From contig NZ_CP109796.1 in NCBI RefSeq assembly GCF_038725785.1, forward strand, positions 3,472,001 through 3,536,000: 64,000 nt of DNA. The letters are read 5' to 3'. The translations under genes were made by a program, and so were the position numbers. Numbering within the stretch: position 1 is the first letter of the stretch; each line of letters begins with the position of its first letter. Under the pieces are notes generated by a model that did no database searches, had not been told where the DNA came from, and saw nothing but the letters and a program-made list of their open reading frames with translations. The stretch comes from Termitidicoccus mucosus. GTDB lineage: Bacteria; Verrucomicrobiota; Verrucomicrobiia; Opitutales; Opitutaceae. Positions 17,583-26,028 of this stretch are shown in pieces.

Positions 17583-17942
17583 ATGAAAAAACTCCCTTCC
17601 TCCCGAGGCGCTTTGATCGCGTTTCTCGCCTCGCTTTTCACCTTGCCGGAATGGGCGGCGACGACAGCCTCCGCCGCAATCACGGACGGCTCTTCATTGG
17701 GCGTTCCGCTCATTCTGGCCCAGGTTCCCTCGCAGGTTAAGACCGGCTTCCAATACGGCCTCGGCCTCCTCTTCATGATCGGCTTCCCCGAGGTCAAGGC
17801 CAAGGTCGAGGAGCGCATCAAAAACGTCCCCGCCGAGAACCGCCAGCGCGCCTTCGTGCGCGTCGCCAAGGACGAGGCCATGCGCCAGACCATGCGGCAG
17901 GGACAAGGACAGCCGCCCCCCTCCCAAGGCATCGGGGTGTGA
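17583..17942 (+). CDS. Exported small protein of unknown function
   Basis: 119 residues. It starts MKKLPSSRGALIAFLASLFT, a signal-peptide-like or anchor segment ending near ATTASAAI. A second hydrophobic stretch (FQYGLGLLFMIGFP, about 56-70) is followed by a charged helix (EVKAKVEERIKNVPAENRQR) and a Gln/Pro-rich tail. It begins 42 bases after the AraC stop in the same direction. I recognise no family; one transmembrane helix with a periplasmic or cytoplasmic charged tail is all that can be stated. Confidence 0.6.
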   Translation: MKKLPSSRGALIAFLASLFTLPEWAATTASAAITDGSSLGVPLILAQVPSQVKTGFQYGLGLLFMIGFPEVKAKVEERIKNVPAENRQRAFVRVAKDEAMRQTMRQGQGQPPPSQGIGV

Positions 17943-17946
17943 AAGC

Positions 17947-18033
17947 AATTACGAATGACGAATTACGAATTGAAACCAGTGGCGCAAAGGCGCGGCTTGG
18001 AAATTCGTCATTCGTAATTTGTAATTCGTAATT
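17947..18033. repeat. AT-rich dispersed inverted repeat (ATTACGAAT type)
   Basis: Arms 17947-17970 and 18010-18033 are 24-base inverted copies with two mismatches, built from ATTACGAAT units; the 39-base spacer contains the palindrome GGCGCAAAGGCGCGGC region. Such ATTACGAATTACAAATT elements are dispersed in several Verrucomicrobia and planctomycetes and generate false peptides ending FVIRHS. It separates the small exported protein from the next gene. Confidence 0.75.
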
Positions 18034-18047
18034 ATCCCGTCCCCACC

Positions 18048-18827
18048 ATGTCCTCCGGCTCCGCGTTTGCCGACGCCATCCTGTCGCTGTCGGCGGATTC
18101 CAACGATTCGGCTTGCGTCGCGCTTTTTATGCAACTGCTGCGCGAATCGCCCGGCTTGCGCTACTGGCTCGCCACGGTGTTCCTTGAACCGCGCACACGC
18201 GCGCGCCTTGCGCGTTATCTGCGCGACAAGGAACGCCCGCCGGGGCACGCCAGCCAAGGGCGCAATTTGCTCGCATGGCTGGCCCATGCCAACACCGCGC
18301 TCGAAACCGACGCTGCCAGACTTGCGCATGCTCGCGCACCGGCTTCCGCCGCGCCCTACGGCGGGCTTACGCGCGGGCAGGTTGCCGGGCTCATCCGCCG
18401 CTGCCAATCGGGCGGCGAAGGCGATGTCGCGCTCGCCTCGTTCCTGCTTGCCCGTGCATGGTGGCAGTCTCCCGCAGGCGCGCCTCCGAATGCTTCGCTT
18501 TTGCTCCTTGGCGGCTTGTTTTTGCAGGCAGTGTTTGCCGGCGATGCCCCATCGGGGCCGCTCATTCGCCATCTCACCAAGGCCATGGAGTTTTTCCACG
18601 GGCGCCCGCGCGGCTCCATCACCCGCTCGCACTACGGCCATGCCAGTTGGTGGAAACTTTCCGTGCTGCATTACATGCTCAACCATCCCAGACCGCGCTA
18701 TCGCACGCGGGATTTTATAAAACATCTGGACGCGCAAAAAATCACCGTCGATGCGAAAGACCTGCGCCGTTTCTGTAAAAGACACGGCATCGTCAGGGAT
18801 ACTCGCCCCGGCAGGCCAAAACTATAA
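18048..18827 (+). CDS. Protein of unknown function closing the accessory block, basic C-terminus
   Basis: 259 residues, no signal peptide. The body is helical and Ala/Leu/Arg-rich (RYWLATVFLEPRTRARLARY, GEGDVALASFLLARAWW). The last 60 residues are distinctive: SHYGHASWWKLSVLHYMLNH, YRTRDFIKHLDAQKITVDAK, DLRRFCKRHGIVRDTRPGRP. This resembles a small DNA-binding domain with a recognition helix (DLRRFCKRHGI) and an AT-hook-like RPGRPKL end. It may be a regulator or replication-related protein of the element; no family is recognised. The AraC gene on the opposite strand ends six bases further on. Confidence 0.65.
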   Translation: MSSGSAFADAILSLSADSNDSACVALFMQLLRESPGLRYWLATVFLEPRTRARLARYLRDKERPPGHASQGRNLLAWLAHANTALETDAARLAHARAPASAAPYGGLTRGQVAGLIRRCQSGGEGDVALASFLLARAWWQSPAGAPPNASLLLLGGLFLQAVFAGDAPSGPLIRHLTKAMEFFHGRPRGSITRSHYGHASWWKLSVLHYMLNHPRPRYRTRDFIKHLDAQKITVDAKDLRRFCKRHGIVRDTRPGRPKL

Positions 18828-18833
18828 ACAGGT

Positions 18834-19709
18834 TCACTGATGTTTTTTCTTGGAAAGCAAACGGCCGTAGAAGGCGCGAAGATTGCGCGACAGGTGGCTT
18901 TGGTCGGCAAAGCCTGCCTGGGTGGCTATCTCCGACATGCGCATGCCTCCGCGTTGCAAAAGCTCCAGCGCACGATGAACACGCTGTATGAGGATGTATC
19001 GCTGCGGGGCATAGCCGGTTGACGCCTTGAATTTGCGACCGAAATGGCTCCTGCTGATGCCGGCGACACGGGCCAGTTCCCATATTTCGAAGCGCTCTGA
19101 AATATGCTCGTTTATCCAGTCATGAACGAGCTTCAGTTGCATATTCTGCAACCCCGCTGATTTTTGCACCCGCGCCTTCGCGCGTGAGCGTATTCGGATG
19201 AGTTGCGCTCCCAGAAAAATGCCGGCCACCCGCAGGTGCAACGGATGCAGCCGGTCATGCTGGCGGCAAAGCTCGGCCATGAGCAGCACAAGGCCCAAGG
19301 TCAGCAAATCGCAGGCAAGAAGCTCGCCCCAATGATGAATGGCGACATCCTTCCAGCCGTCGTTTGGCGATATCTGCGCCATAAAAGCCTCGCTGATATA
19401 CAAACAGACGAGCGGGGCGGGAGCATACCATCGGAGGGAATGGGGCAGATTTTTCTCGATAAAGCACACCTGCTGGCCCGAAACCCGCCGCTTGCATTGC
19501 GAGCCGTCGGCCATGCGCCATGTAATCTCTGCATCGGAGCAGGCATCCAGCATCAAAATAAATTGATGGCGGTCGTGGACATGTTCCTCCCAATAGTGTG
19601 CGGGATGCACGGCATAGCCGATGTCAACGGATTCGTCGTTGATGCGAACAAGACAATCTCCGGCGGGGTAAGGTGGATTGCGGCATGTGGAATCGATGGA
19701 TTGGGACAT
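18834..19709 (-). CDS. AraC-family regulator at the end of the PL11 operon
   Basis: 291 residues from the ATG at 19707-19709 (MSQSIDSTC). The N-terminal cupin-like sensor shows HYWEEHVHDRHQFILMLDAC and VSGQQVCFIEKNLPHSLRWY, the usual H-x-H plus PHS pattern. The C-terminal domain contains FEIWELARVAGISRSHFGRK, FKASTGYAPQRYILIQRVHR and ALELLQRGGMRMSEIATQAG followed by FADQSHLSRNLRAFYG, both helix-turn-helix units. The gene starts two bases after the stop of the PL11 lyase gene, so it is co-transcribed with LacI and PL11. It probably activates the pectin genes in response to a released sugar; the ligand is unknown. It is a paralogue of the AraC at 16614. Confidence 0.9.
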   Translation of the reverse strand: MSQSIDSTCRNPPYPAGDCLVRINDESVDIGYAVHPAHYWEEHVHDRHQFILMLDACSDAEITWRMADGSQCKRRVSGQQVCFIEKNLPHSLRWYAPAPLVCLYISEAFMAQISPNDGWKDVAIHHWGELLACDLLTLGLVLLMAELCRQHDRLHPLHLRVAGIFLGAQLIRIRSRAKARVQKSAGLQNMQLKLVHDWINEHISERFEIWELARVAGISRSHFGRKFKASTGYAPQRYILIQRVHRALELLQRGGMRMSEIATQAGFADQSHLSRNLRAFYGRLLSKKKHQ

Positions 19710-19711
19710 TC

Positions 19712-21691
19712 CTATTCTTTCAATTCCCGTGTCAGTTTGCGTGCAGTCTGGATGTTCGGCTGGGGCGGCGGTGTCATGCCTTCGCCAAGATAGAAGCTTG
19801 GGTGCGGCGGCTGGTTGTAGGCTGTGTTTTGCCATGCGATAGCGGTGCGATACTGGCGGTCATGCATGAGCGTGAACAGGCGGTGCCTAGTCGGGATCGT
19901 CGTGGTGTATATGCGCAACTCGCGATTGTCTTTCGTGCGCCAGATGACCTCCTCGCGCCAGTCGCCGAAAATATCACCGCTCAGGCAGGGCGTGGCCTTG
20001 GTGCCGTTGTTGGAGTCGCATTCGGCGTCAGTGAAAAGCACGTCAGATTTTTCCGTTTTCCAATTCCATTTGGAAATAGTCACATCGTCGAGAAGCTCGC
20101 GGAGGAAATCGCCATCCCACCAGAGAAGGAAGTTCTTTTGTCGTGGCATTTTTTCCGAAACGACATTGCCTTTGCAATCGTAGAGCGCGCCGCGCGAGGC
20201 CCACATTTCGTAACCGGGTGTGCGCGGGTCGATATCGGCGGCGACGCCGCGCCCGACATCACCCCACTTTTCACCAGAGCGCCCGAAAATAAGCCGGCCC
20301 GTGCGCGCGTCGCGAAACTCGATGGCCGCGTCGCGATATTGTTTCGGACCTTCGTGCACCATCCACACCTGCATGTCTTTGCCGGATGGGTCCATGACGG
20401 TGAGGTGCTGCGCGTCACCGTGGCCGAGGCCGGTCGAATAGAGCCCCTTGCCGTCATGGTCTATGGCCGCGGCACCGTAGATAAGCTCGTCGCGACCGTC
20501 GCCATCGACATCACCGACGAGCACGCTGTGCGCGCCTTGGCCGCGATAGCTTTCATTGCCGGGCGTGCCATCGTCGCTGTCAAAAACCCAGCGTTGCGTG
20601 AGCTTGCCGTCGCGCCAGTCCCAGGCGGCGATCACCGCGCGTGTATAGTAACCGCGACACATGACGAGACTCGGGCGCTGCCCGTCGAGATAGGCGACGC
20701 AGGCCAGAAAGCGATCGGAGCGGTTGCCGCGCGAGTCGCCCCAACCGGAGCCGTCTCCACCGCGCGGCGGCACGTAATCGACGGTGGCCATCGCCGCGCC
20801 GGTGCGCCCGTTGAAAACAGTCAGGTATTCCGGGCCGCTGAGGATGCGACCGCGCCCGTTGCGATAATCGGCCTTGGCGTCGCCGATGATTTTGCCCGTG
20901 CCATCAACGGTGCCGTCGGCGGTTTTGCAGGCGACCTCGGCGATGCCGTCGCCGTCGAGATCATAAACCTGGAATTGAGTGTAGTGCGCGCCGGCGCGGA
21001 TGTTTCTGCCGAGGTCGATGCGCCAGAAAAACGTGCCGTCCAACTTGTAGGCGTCGAGATATACATTGCCCGTGTAGCCGTCGTGCGCATTGTCGTGCGA
21101 ATTGGTCGGATCCCATTTCACGACGATTTCGTATTCGCCGTCTCCGTCGAGGTCGCCGACGGAGCAATCGTTGGCATTGTAGGTGTATGCGACGCCATCG
21201 GGTGTCGTGCCTCCCTCTGGAATACGCAGCGGAACGGGAATATATTGGCGCACCGGGGCGTTGGCCGGAAGCGTGTTGAGCACAGTCGCTGTTTTCGTAT
21301 CGCCGGGCGTGTCACCGCATGGCAGCTCCTTGCCTGTGTCTCGTGAAACCGCGCGGATCGCATAGGTGTTGCTCCTTGAAAAATCCGCCGTGTCGTCGGT
21401 GAAATTCGTACTCTGGGTGAGCGGTGTTTTATTCAATTTCACGAGCACCCCGCCATCGGTCGAGCGATATATATTAAAAGCGACATCGGCCGCCTCCGTG
21501 CCGAGAAGCCGCCAACTCACAAATGCACCCGACTCCGTCGCGCGCACGGCCACGACACCACGATCGAGATTCTCCATGAGCGAGGGAGGTGACGCTTGGG
21601 CAGCAGCGGAAAAGCCGGACACGCCAAGGGCGCAACCGGTGATAACAAAGGCCCCGAGCGTTTGCAGGGATTTTATATTGAGAGACATCAT
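19712..21691 (-). CDS. Secreted rhamnogalacturonan lyase, family PL11
   Basis: 659 residues from the ATG at 21689-21691. A signal peptide (LQTLGAFVITGCALGVSGFSAAAQA) precedes the catalytic domain. The start MENLDRGVVAVRATESGAFV then SWRLLGTEAADVAFNIYRS is the PL11 N-terminus, followed by an eight-bladed propeller with repeated calcium loops of form VGDLDGDGEYEI, VYDLDGDGIAE and VGDVDGDGRDELIYG. The end carries the family stretch LSGDIFGDWREEVIWRT, ELRIYTT and YRTAIAWQNTAYNQPPHPSF. PL11 enzymes cut rhamnosyl-galacturonate bonds of rhamnogalacturonan-I by beta-elimination. The start codon overlaps the upstream LacI stop (ATGA), giving translational coupling. A second PL11 copy lies at 55976-61132. 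Confidence 0.95.
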   Translation of the reverse strand: MMSLNIKSLQTLGAFVITGCALGVSGFSAAAQASPPSLMENLDRGVVAVRATESGAFVSWRLLGTEAADVAFNIYRSTDGGVLVKLNKTPLTQSTNFTDDTADFSRSNTYAIRAVSRDTGKELPCGDTPGDTKTATVLNTLPANAPVRQYIPVPLRIPEGGTTPDGVAYTYNANDCSVGDLDGDGEYEIVVKWDPTNSHDNAHDGYTGNVYLDAYKLDGTFFWRIDLGRNIRAGAHYTQFQVYDLDGDGIAEVACKTADGTVDGTGKIIGDAKADYRNGRGRILSGPEYLTVFNGRTGAAMATVDYVPPRGGDGSGWGDSRGNRSDRFLACVAYLDGQRPSLVMCRGYYTRAVIAAWDWRDGKLTQRWVFDSDDGTPGNESYRGQGAHSVLVGDVDGDGRDELIYGAAAIDHDGKGLYSTGLGHGDAQHLTVMDPSGKDMQVWMVHEGPKQYRDAAIEFRDARTGRLIFGRSGEKWGDVGRGVAADIDPRTPGYEMWASRGALYDCKGNVVSEKMPRQKNFLLWWDGDFLRELLDDVTISKWNWKTEKSDVLFTDAECDSNNGTKATPCLSGDIFGDWREEVIWRTKDNRELRIYTTTIPTRHRLFTLMHDRQYRTAIAWQNTAYNQPPHPSFYLGEGMTPPPQPNIQTARKLTRELKE

Positions 21692-22776
21692 AAGGGAAAA
21701 GGAACTGTGGCGGCGGGCACGGCCACGCCGCCACGCAGTGTGCGCAGAGTCACACCATCCACCCAAAGCGCGGGGATGGTCGTGGTCGAAGGATGCTCCG
21801 GGAGGCCGTGTTCGTTACGGTAGATTTGACCGATCACCAACTCGATGCCACGCGCACCGACCAGACGCGGCTGCTGGTCAAGTCCCGAGCAGGCGATATC
21901 GGGGTTTTTTGTGATATTCAGGCAGCAAAAACCGTGGGTGTCCGGGATTTTTGCACCGCACGCGCGCATCCAGTCCATCACGACGGCATCGTGACCAATC
22001 ACGACGTCGGGATTGTGTTTGCGAAACCATTCCGAAAAGCCGCCGTGTTCCATTTCCGGCATGACAAGCGGATGAACTTTCGGGCGCTTGCCGGGACCGC
22101 CTTGGCCAAACCACCAGAGGTCTTCCCAACGACAAGGCAGGCGATCCTCCTCGCTTTTCTGCAATACAAGGCCGGGACGGCGATAGCCAAGCGCGCGCAG
22201 GCGCCCGATCACCAGGCGCATCGCATTGTAATGATCCGGGCAGATGTTGTGGAGCGCCGGCTGTCCCGTTTCGCAATCGGCATAAACTGCCGAGTGACGC
22301 GACCAATCATGCCCGGCCATGGTGGAACGATCTTTGACGGGCAGGAGAAGCACGCCATAGATGTCGCGTTCCTGAAGAATGGCGTCGATTGGTTGACCGC
22401 AGATCCCGTGATCGCGCGCACGAAAAATCTCGGATTTGAAACCAAGCTCAACCGCGCGATCGCCGGCGCCCTCGGCGAGTTCGCGATGATAGCTAGCAGA
22501 GCTGGGCGGACGCCCTTCGGCACCGTCAAGATCGACGATGGCCACCACGCCTTGGAAGGCGCTCCCGCACTGCCGGCGCATCCGGGACATGACCGCTCCC
22601 ACCAGCGGATTGCGCTGGTAGCCTAGGGCTTTTGCGGCGGCTTGCACGCGTTTGCGTGTTTCGAGTTTGATGTTGGGATTATTGCGAAGCCCCTCGGACA
22701 CGGTGCTGTGCGAAAGGCCGAGGGCACGCGCAATGTCACGGGTCGAAGGTTTTTTGGAGAATGCCAGGGTTTGCAC
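21688..22776 (-). CDS. LacI-family transcriptional regulator
   Basis: 362 residues with a GTG start. The helix-turn-helix is STRDIARALGLSHSTVSEGL RNNPNIKLETRKRVQAAAKA (residues 11-50), with VSEGL in place of the more usual VSRAL. The effector domain follows (VVAIVDLDGAEGRPPSSASY ... PSTTTIPALWVDG). Both LacI proteins here share the unusual core HRELAEGAGDRAVELGFK and GFSEWFRKHNPDVVIGHD, so they are a distinct subgroup. Regulation of the PL11-AraC genes is expected: it is translationally coupled with the lyase gene. The ligand is likely a rhamnogalacturonan fragment, by context only. Confidence 0.9.
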   Translation of the reverse strand: MQTLAFSKKPSTRDIARALGLSHSTVSEGLRNNPNIKLETRKRVQAAAKALGYQRNPLVGAVMSRMRRQCGSAFQGVVAIVDLDGAEGRPPSSASYHRELAEGAGDRAVELGFKSEIFRARDHGICGQPIDAILQERDIYGVLLLPVKDRSTMAGHDWSRHSAVYADCETGQPALHNICPDHYNAMRLVIGRLRALGYRRPGLVLQKSEEDRLPCRWEDLWWFGQGGPGKRPKVHPLVMPEMEHGGFSEWFRKHNPDVVIGHDAVVMDWMRACGAKIPDTHGFCCLNITKNPDIACSGLDQQPRLVGARGIELVIGQIYRNEHGLPEHPSTTTIPALWVDGVTLRTLRGGVAVPAATVPFPL

Positions 22777-22851
22777 GGGGCGGGGATTCTATTGTTGTGA
22801 TGTTATCAAAACCGCGCCGCCCTCGCATACCCCCCAATATTAGGTGTTTTG

Positions 22852-23649
22852 TCATTGTTTTTGAAATACGCGCATGGCTTTGGCAAAGCGGGCGCCCATT
22901 TGTTGCTGCGCGTCGGCGGAGAAGTGGAGTTTGTCGCCCAAGTCCCCGAGGCCGGCGGAGTCGGCGAAGCCCACGCGGGGAACGATGTCGGGGATGCGTC
23001 GGATGGCACCGCGCACAGTGTCGGCGAAAGGATATTTTTCAGGCAGGAGAAATTCGCCGATCTGGCCAACCATGATGGGAAGATCGGGCCGGCCGAGATC
23101 GTTACGCAGATCCTGAAGCATCCGGGCAAGGCGCGTCTCGTAGGTGCCGGCGTTCTCCCGGCTGGTGGTATCGGATTCGCCTTGGTGCCAGAGCACGCCT
23201 TTGATGAGGCCGGCTTGCGCCGCGAGCCTGGCGCGACTCACGGTTTGCTCGTAATACTCGGCGCCCTTGATCCAGCGGCGAAGGGAACTGCCACCAACGG
23301 CGCAGGGCACGAGGCCAATGGTGATTTTAGGGTCCGCCGTCTTGAGCATTTCGCGGGCAAAGGGAATGCCGAGGCCGATGCCGGGCAGGGTGCGCCCCCG
23401 TTGGGGATGCAGCGGATCGCGGGCGACGAGCCACCTACCGTCGGCATGAAGTGCGAGAATTCGCGGATCATCGCTCTGGGCGTCGAGCGTCCTCCGATCG
23501 CGGCCCGCCATGTTGGATTGTCCCATCAGCAGGTAGATGTGGAAAAACTCTCTGGCCGGCGGGGTGGCGGGCGCGGCGGGTTCTCCCGTTTGCGCCAGCA
23601 TGGTGCCCGCCGCAAACACGGATAGCAACGCAAGTGAACGCGAGAACAT
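22852..23649 (-). CDS. Secreted SASA/DUF303 family carbohydrate acetylesterase
   Basis: 265 residues. Signal peptide MFSRSLALLSVFAAGTMLAQ; the start is taken at 23649, although an upstream ATG (23694) would only lengthen the signal n-region. The catalytic features are the SGNH-type LLMGQSNMAGR (serine in GQSN), GLVPCAVGGSSLRRW, and VLWHQGESDTT with the H-Q-G-E-S-D block, plus a late H near LHFSADAQQQMG. These are typical of sialate-O-acetylesterase-like or CE6-type esterases that remove acetyl groups from plant polysaccharides. It would deacetylate pectin or xylan before the lyase acts. The polysaccharide deacetylase gene ends 67 bases upstream. Confidence 0.88.
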   Translation of the reverse strand: MFSRSLALLSVFAAGTMLAQTGEPAAPATPPAREFFHIYLLMGQSNMAGRDRRTLDAQSDDPRILALHADGRWLVARDPLHPQRGRTLPGIGLGIPFAREMLKTADPKITIGLVPCAVGGSSLRRWIKGAEYYEQTVSRARLAAQAGLIKGVLWHQGESDTTSRENAGTYETRLARMLQDLRNDLGRPDLPIMVGQIGEFLLPEKYPFADTVRGAIRRIPDIVPRVGFADSAGLGDLGDKLHFSADAQQQMGARFAKAMRVFQKQ

Positions 23650-23716
23650 GCAAATCAATCCGGCAATGCGTGACGAATAAAGGTGATGGATCATGGCGGG
23701 ACGGAGGACGCGGGTT

Positions 23717-24715
23717 TCAATGCCACGTGACAGTGATGGGGTCTTTGTCCGGGGCGGCGTCGATTTGGATGGCACCGGGCACAACACGGACCGGCAGTTC
23801 GCCGCCCGCGCGTTTGGCGCGCGCGGAGGTGACGACGGGTGCCTCGATAACGAGGGTGAGCGGCACATTGTAAACGGCGGGCTCGAGCGTGCTGGAAAGC
23901 ACGCACACGAGACGACCCGGAATAGGGCTGGAAACAACGAGCCGGGCATTGTCGCGCTCCTTCACGTAACGGGCGACGTTGGCAAAGGTATCAACCCATA
24001 TTTCGTGCGCGCGGCCTTTTACGTGACGAAAGTGGTCGCGCAGGATTTCCGGGTCGGTGAAGGCGGCGTAACCGCGGCCGATTCCGTGCGCCATGATGAT
24101 GCCCCAAGCACGGTCGCGCACCTGTTTGTCCGTCCAGTTTTCGAGCCATTCGACGGTGGTTTTTCCGCCGCCCACTCCCGTCTGATAATCGCGGCTGGCA
24201 ACATGGTATTTGAGCACCGCGGCCTTGGTTTCGGGCGTGGACTGGTTGAATGGAAACGCAAGGGTGAGGGGCGGGCGACCGATGCGGGTTTTGATCGCAT
24301 CGAAGGCTTTGGCCAGCTCGGCGTCCACTTCCTCCGGTGCGAGCTTCGGGAGTGCGCGGTGAGACCAGGTGTGGCTGGCGATTTCGTGTCCCTGCCCCGC
24401 CATCTCGCGCAACTCGGGCCAGGTGATGCCGCCCCAGGCGCGTTTGGCATCCTGCTTGCGCTCGGCCTCCTCGATGCTCGGAGCAACATGGCCGGGAATG
24501 ACAAAAAAAGTGCCTTTGAAACCGGCCTCGTTGAGCATGGGAACAGCCAATGTGTATTGGTCGCGCAGGCCGTCGTCGAAGGTGTAACTGATGGCGGCGG
24601 CGCGGTCGCCGGCAAATCTTGCGATGCGAAGCTGGGGTGGAGTGGCCCCTGACGCCGCCAGGCAGCACGCTGCAAACGCGAGTGCACATGAGGTGAGTTG
24701 TTTTGTAATATTCAA
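23717..24715 (-). CDS. Secreted NodB-homology polysaccharide deacetylase (CE4-like)
   Basis: 332 residues with a TTG start at 24713-24715, which directly precedes a good signal peptide (NITKQLTSCALAFAACCLAA). The NodB features are present: AAISYTFDDGLRDQYTLAVP with the catalytic aspartates, GTFFVIPGHVAP, GHEIASHTWSHRAL with the H-x-x-x-H zinc ligands, and LTLAFPFNQSTPETKAAV. CE4 enzymes remove acetyl groups from N-acetylglucosamine polymers or O-acetylxylan; the substrate here is unknown, acetylated pectin or xylan being favoured by context. The C-terminal 90 residues form a separate beta-rich domain (ARLVVSSPIPGRLVCVLSST). It heads a pair with the esterase gene. Confidence 0.85.
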   Translation of the reverse strand: MNITKQLTSCALAFAACCLAASGATPPQLRIARFAGDRAAAISYTFDDGLRDQYTLAVPMLNEAGFKGTFFVIPGHVAPSIEEAERKQDAKRAWGGITWPELREMAGQGHEIASHTWSHRALPKLAPEEVDAELAKAFDAIKTRIGRPPLTLAFPFNQSTPETKAAVLKYHVASRDYQTGVGGGKTTVEWLENWTDKQVRDRAWGIIMAHGIGRGYAAFTDPEILRDHFRHVKGRAHEIWVDTFANVARYVKERDNARLVVSSPIPGRLVCVLSSTLEPAVYNVPLTLVIEAPVVTSARAKRAGGELPVRVVPGAIQIDAAPDKDPITVTWH

Positions 24716-24908
24716 TATGATACAGAGTTTTCCCCTTCCGGGTGTCTTTTATAAATCGAATTATGAAAAAAACGGACCGAGAATAGGCGCAAAAAAATGC
24801 AATGGATAAATTTTATAATATTCCGTTCGTTTGTGGAGCCCCAGTGAAATTCTGTTTTGAATCAAGTGCCCCCTCTGCGCCATGTGATGCGTCTGCGTAA
24901 TATCAGTT

Positions 24909-25958
24909 TCATGGAACAGGGCGACCCATCGCACGCAGGGTTGGGCCATCAATCCAGCGCGCGGGAATGGTCGTGGTGGACGGCTGGACCGGGATGCCAT
25001 ATTCGTTGCGATGGAGTTGCGCGATGAGCAGCTCGATGCCGCGCGCGCCGAGCAATCGAGGTTGGAGATCCAAGCCGGCGCAGGGGACATCGGGATTCAT
25101 CATCGTGTTAAGGCAGCAATAGCCGTGGGTTCGCGGGATCCTTGCGCCCGCCTCGCGCATCCAGCCCATGACCTCGGCACGGTGACAAAGCACGACGTCG
25201 GGGTTGTGTTTCTTGAACCACTTGGTGAAGCCTTTTTGTCCGATATCGCCAGGCAGGTGAACGGGGATCTTCACTCGGGGCGTGCCAATGTGGGTTTGAT
25301 ACGCCCAATGCGCAGCCTCCCAGAGGTGCAGGAGGCGTTCGTCATGATGACGCTGGAGCACAAGACCGGGGCGTTTGTAACCGAGCGCGCGGAGCTGCCG
25401 CAGGGCCATGAGCATAGCGCGGAAATGATTCGGGCAAATGCTGTGCAGCGCGGGATGTTCAATCACGCAATCAGTGTAAACGCCGGCATAGCGCGTCCAG
25501 TCGAGCGGGGTGACGTCGGGATTATCGCTCACGGGCAGGAAAAACACGGCGTGGATGCCGCGCGATTGGAGAATCGTGTCGAGACGCCGCGTAGTCATGC
25601 CCCCATGTCCGACGATGAAAACCTCGGCCCTGAAACCGAGCTCGGCCGCGCGGTCGATGGCCCCCTTGGAGAGTTCGCGATGGTAATACGCCTGTGAAGG
25701 CGGGCGGCTTTCGGGGCCATCAAGGTCAACGATGGCAATGACACCGAGAAGGACGCCCGCGCGCGAGCGGCGCATCTCGGACATGAGCACGCTGGCGAGC
25801 GGGTTTTTGCGGTAGCCGGCAGCCTGGGCCGCGACACACACGCGCCGGCGCGTTTCGGCGTTGACACGCGGGGTGTCGCGAAGCGCCTCCGACACGGTAG
25901 TGTGCGAGAGGCCCAGCACGCGCGCAAGGTGACGGATTGATGGAGTTGCCGGGATCAC
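24909..25958 (-). CDS. LacI-family regulator, paralogue of the one at 21688
   Basis: 349 residues, GTG start at 25956-25958. The helix-turn-helix is SIRHLARVLGLSHTTVSEAL RDTPRVNAETRRRVCVAAQA. The body is nearly collinear with the other LacI protein: GVIAIVDLDGPESRPPSQAY YHRELSKGAIDRAAELGFRA, YRRPGL-like GYKRPGLVLQRH and PSTTTIPARWIDGPTL. Such a closely related pair in one locus suggests duplication with divergence of operator or ligand. It is divergent from nothing and sits between the deacetylase and GH2 genes in the same direction, so it may repress one or both. Confidence 0.9.
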   Translation of the reverse strand: MIPATPSIRHLARVLGLSHTTVSEALRDTPRVNAETRRRVCVAAQAAGYRKNPLASVLMSEMRRSRAGVLLGVIAIVDLDGPESRPPSQAYYHRELSKGAIDRAAELGFRAEVFIVGHGGMTTRRLDTILQSRGIHAVFFLPVSDNPDVTPLDWTRYAGVYTDCVIEHPALHSICPNHFRAMLMALRQLRALGYKRPGLVLQRHHDERLLHLWEAAHWAYQTHIGTPRVKIPVHLPGDIGQKGFTKWFKKHNPDVVLCHRAEVMGWMREAGARIPRTHGYCCLNTMMNPDVPCAGLDLQPRLLGARGIELLIAQLHRNEYGIPVQPSTTTIPARWIDGPTLRAMGRPVP

Positions 25959-25984
25959 CCAAAATTGGATTTAATTACAAAAAC

Positions 25985-25990
25985 ATTATA
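25985..25990 (-). promoter_or_regulatory. Candidate -10 element for the second LacI gene
   Basis: TATAAT on the minus strand 26 bases upstream of the GTG start of the LacI gene at 24909. The best -35-like TTGCTC (26004-26009) lies only 13 bases away, too close for a standard promoter, so only the -10 hexamer is proposed. Confidence 0.3.
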
Positions 25991-26028
25991 AAGATCGGGA
26001 ACGGAGCAATTTGTAATACTGCCTGGGG

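Noticed and set aside
13600-18850. Attachment sites or a tRNA target for the integrase block
   Set aside because: No tRNA gene and no convincing direct repeat were found by eye at the two edges.
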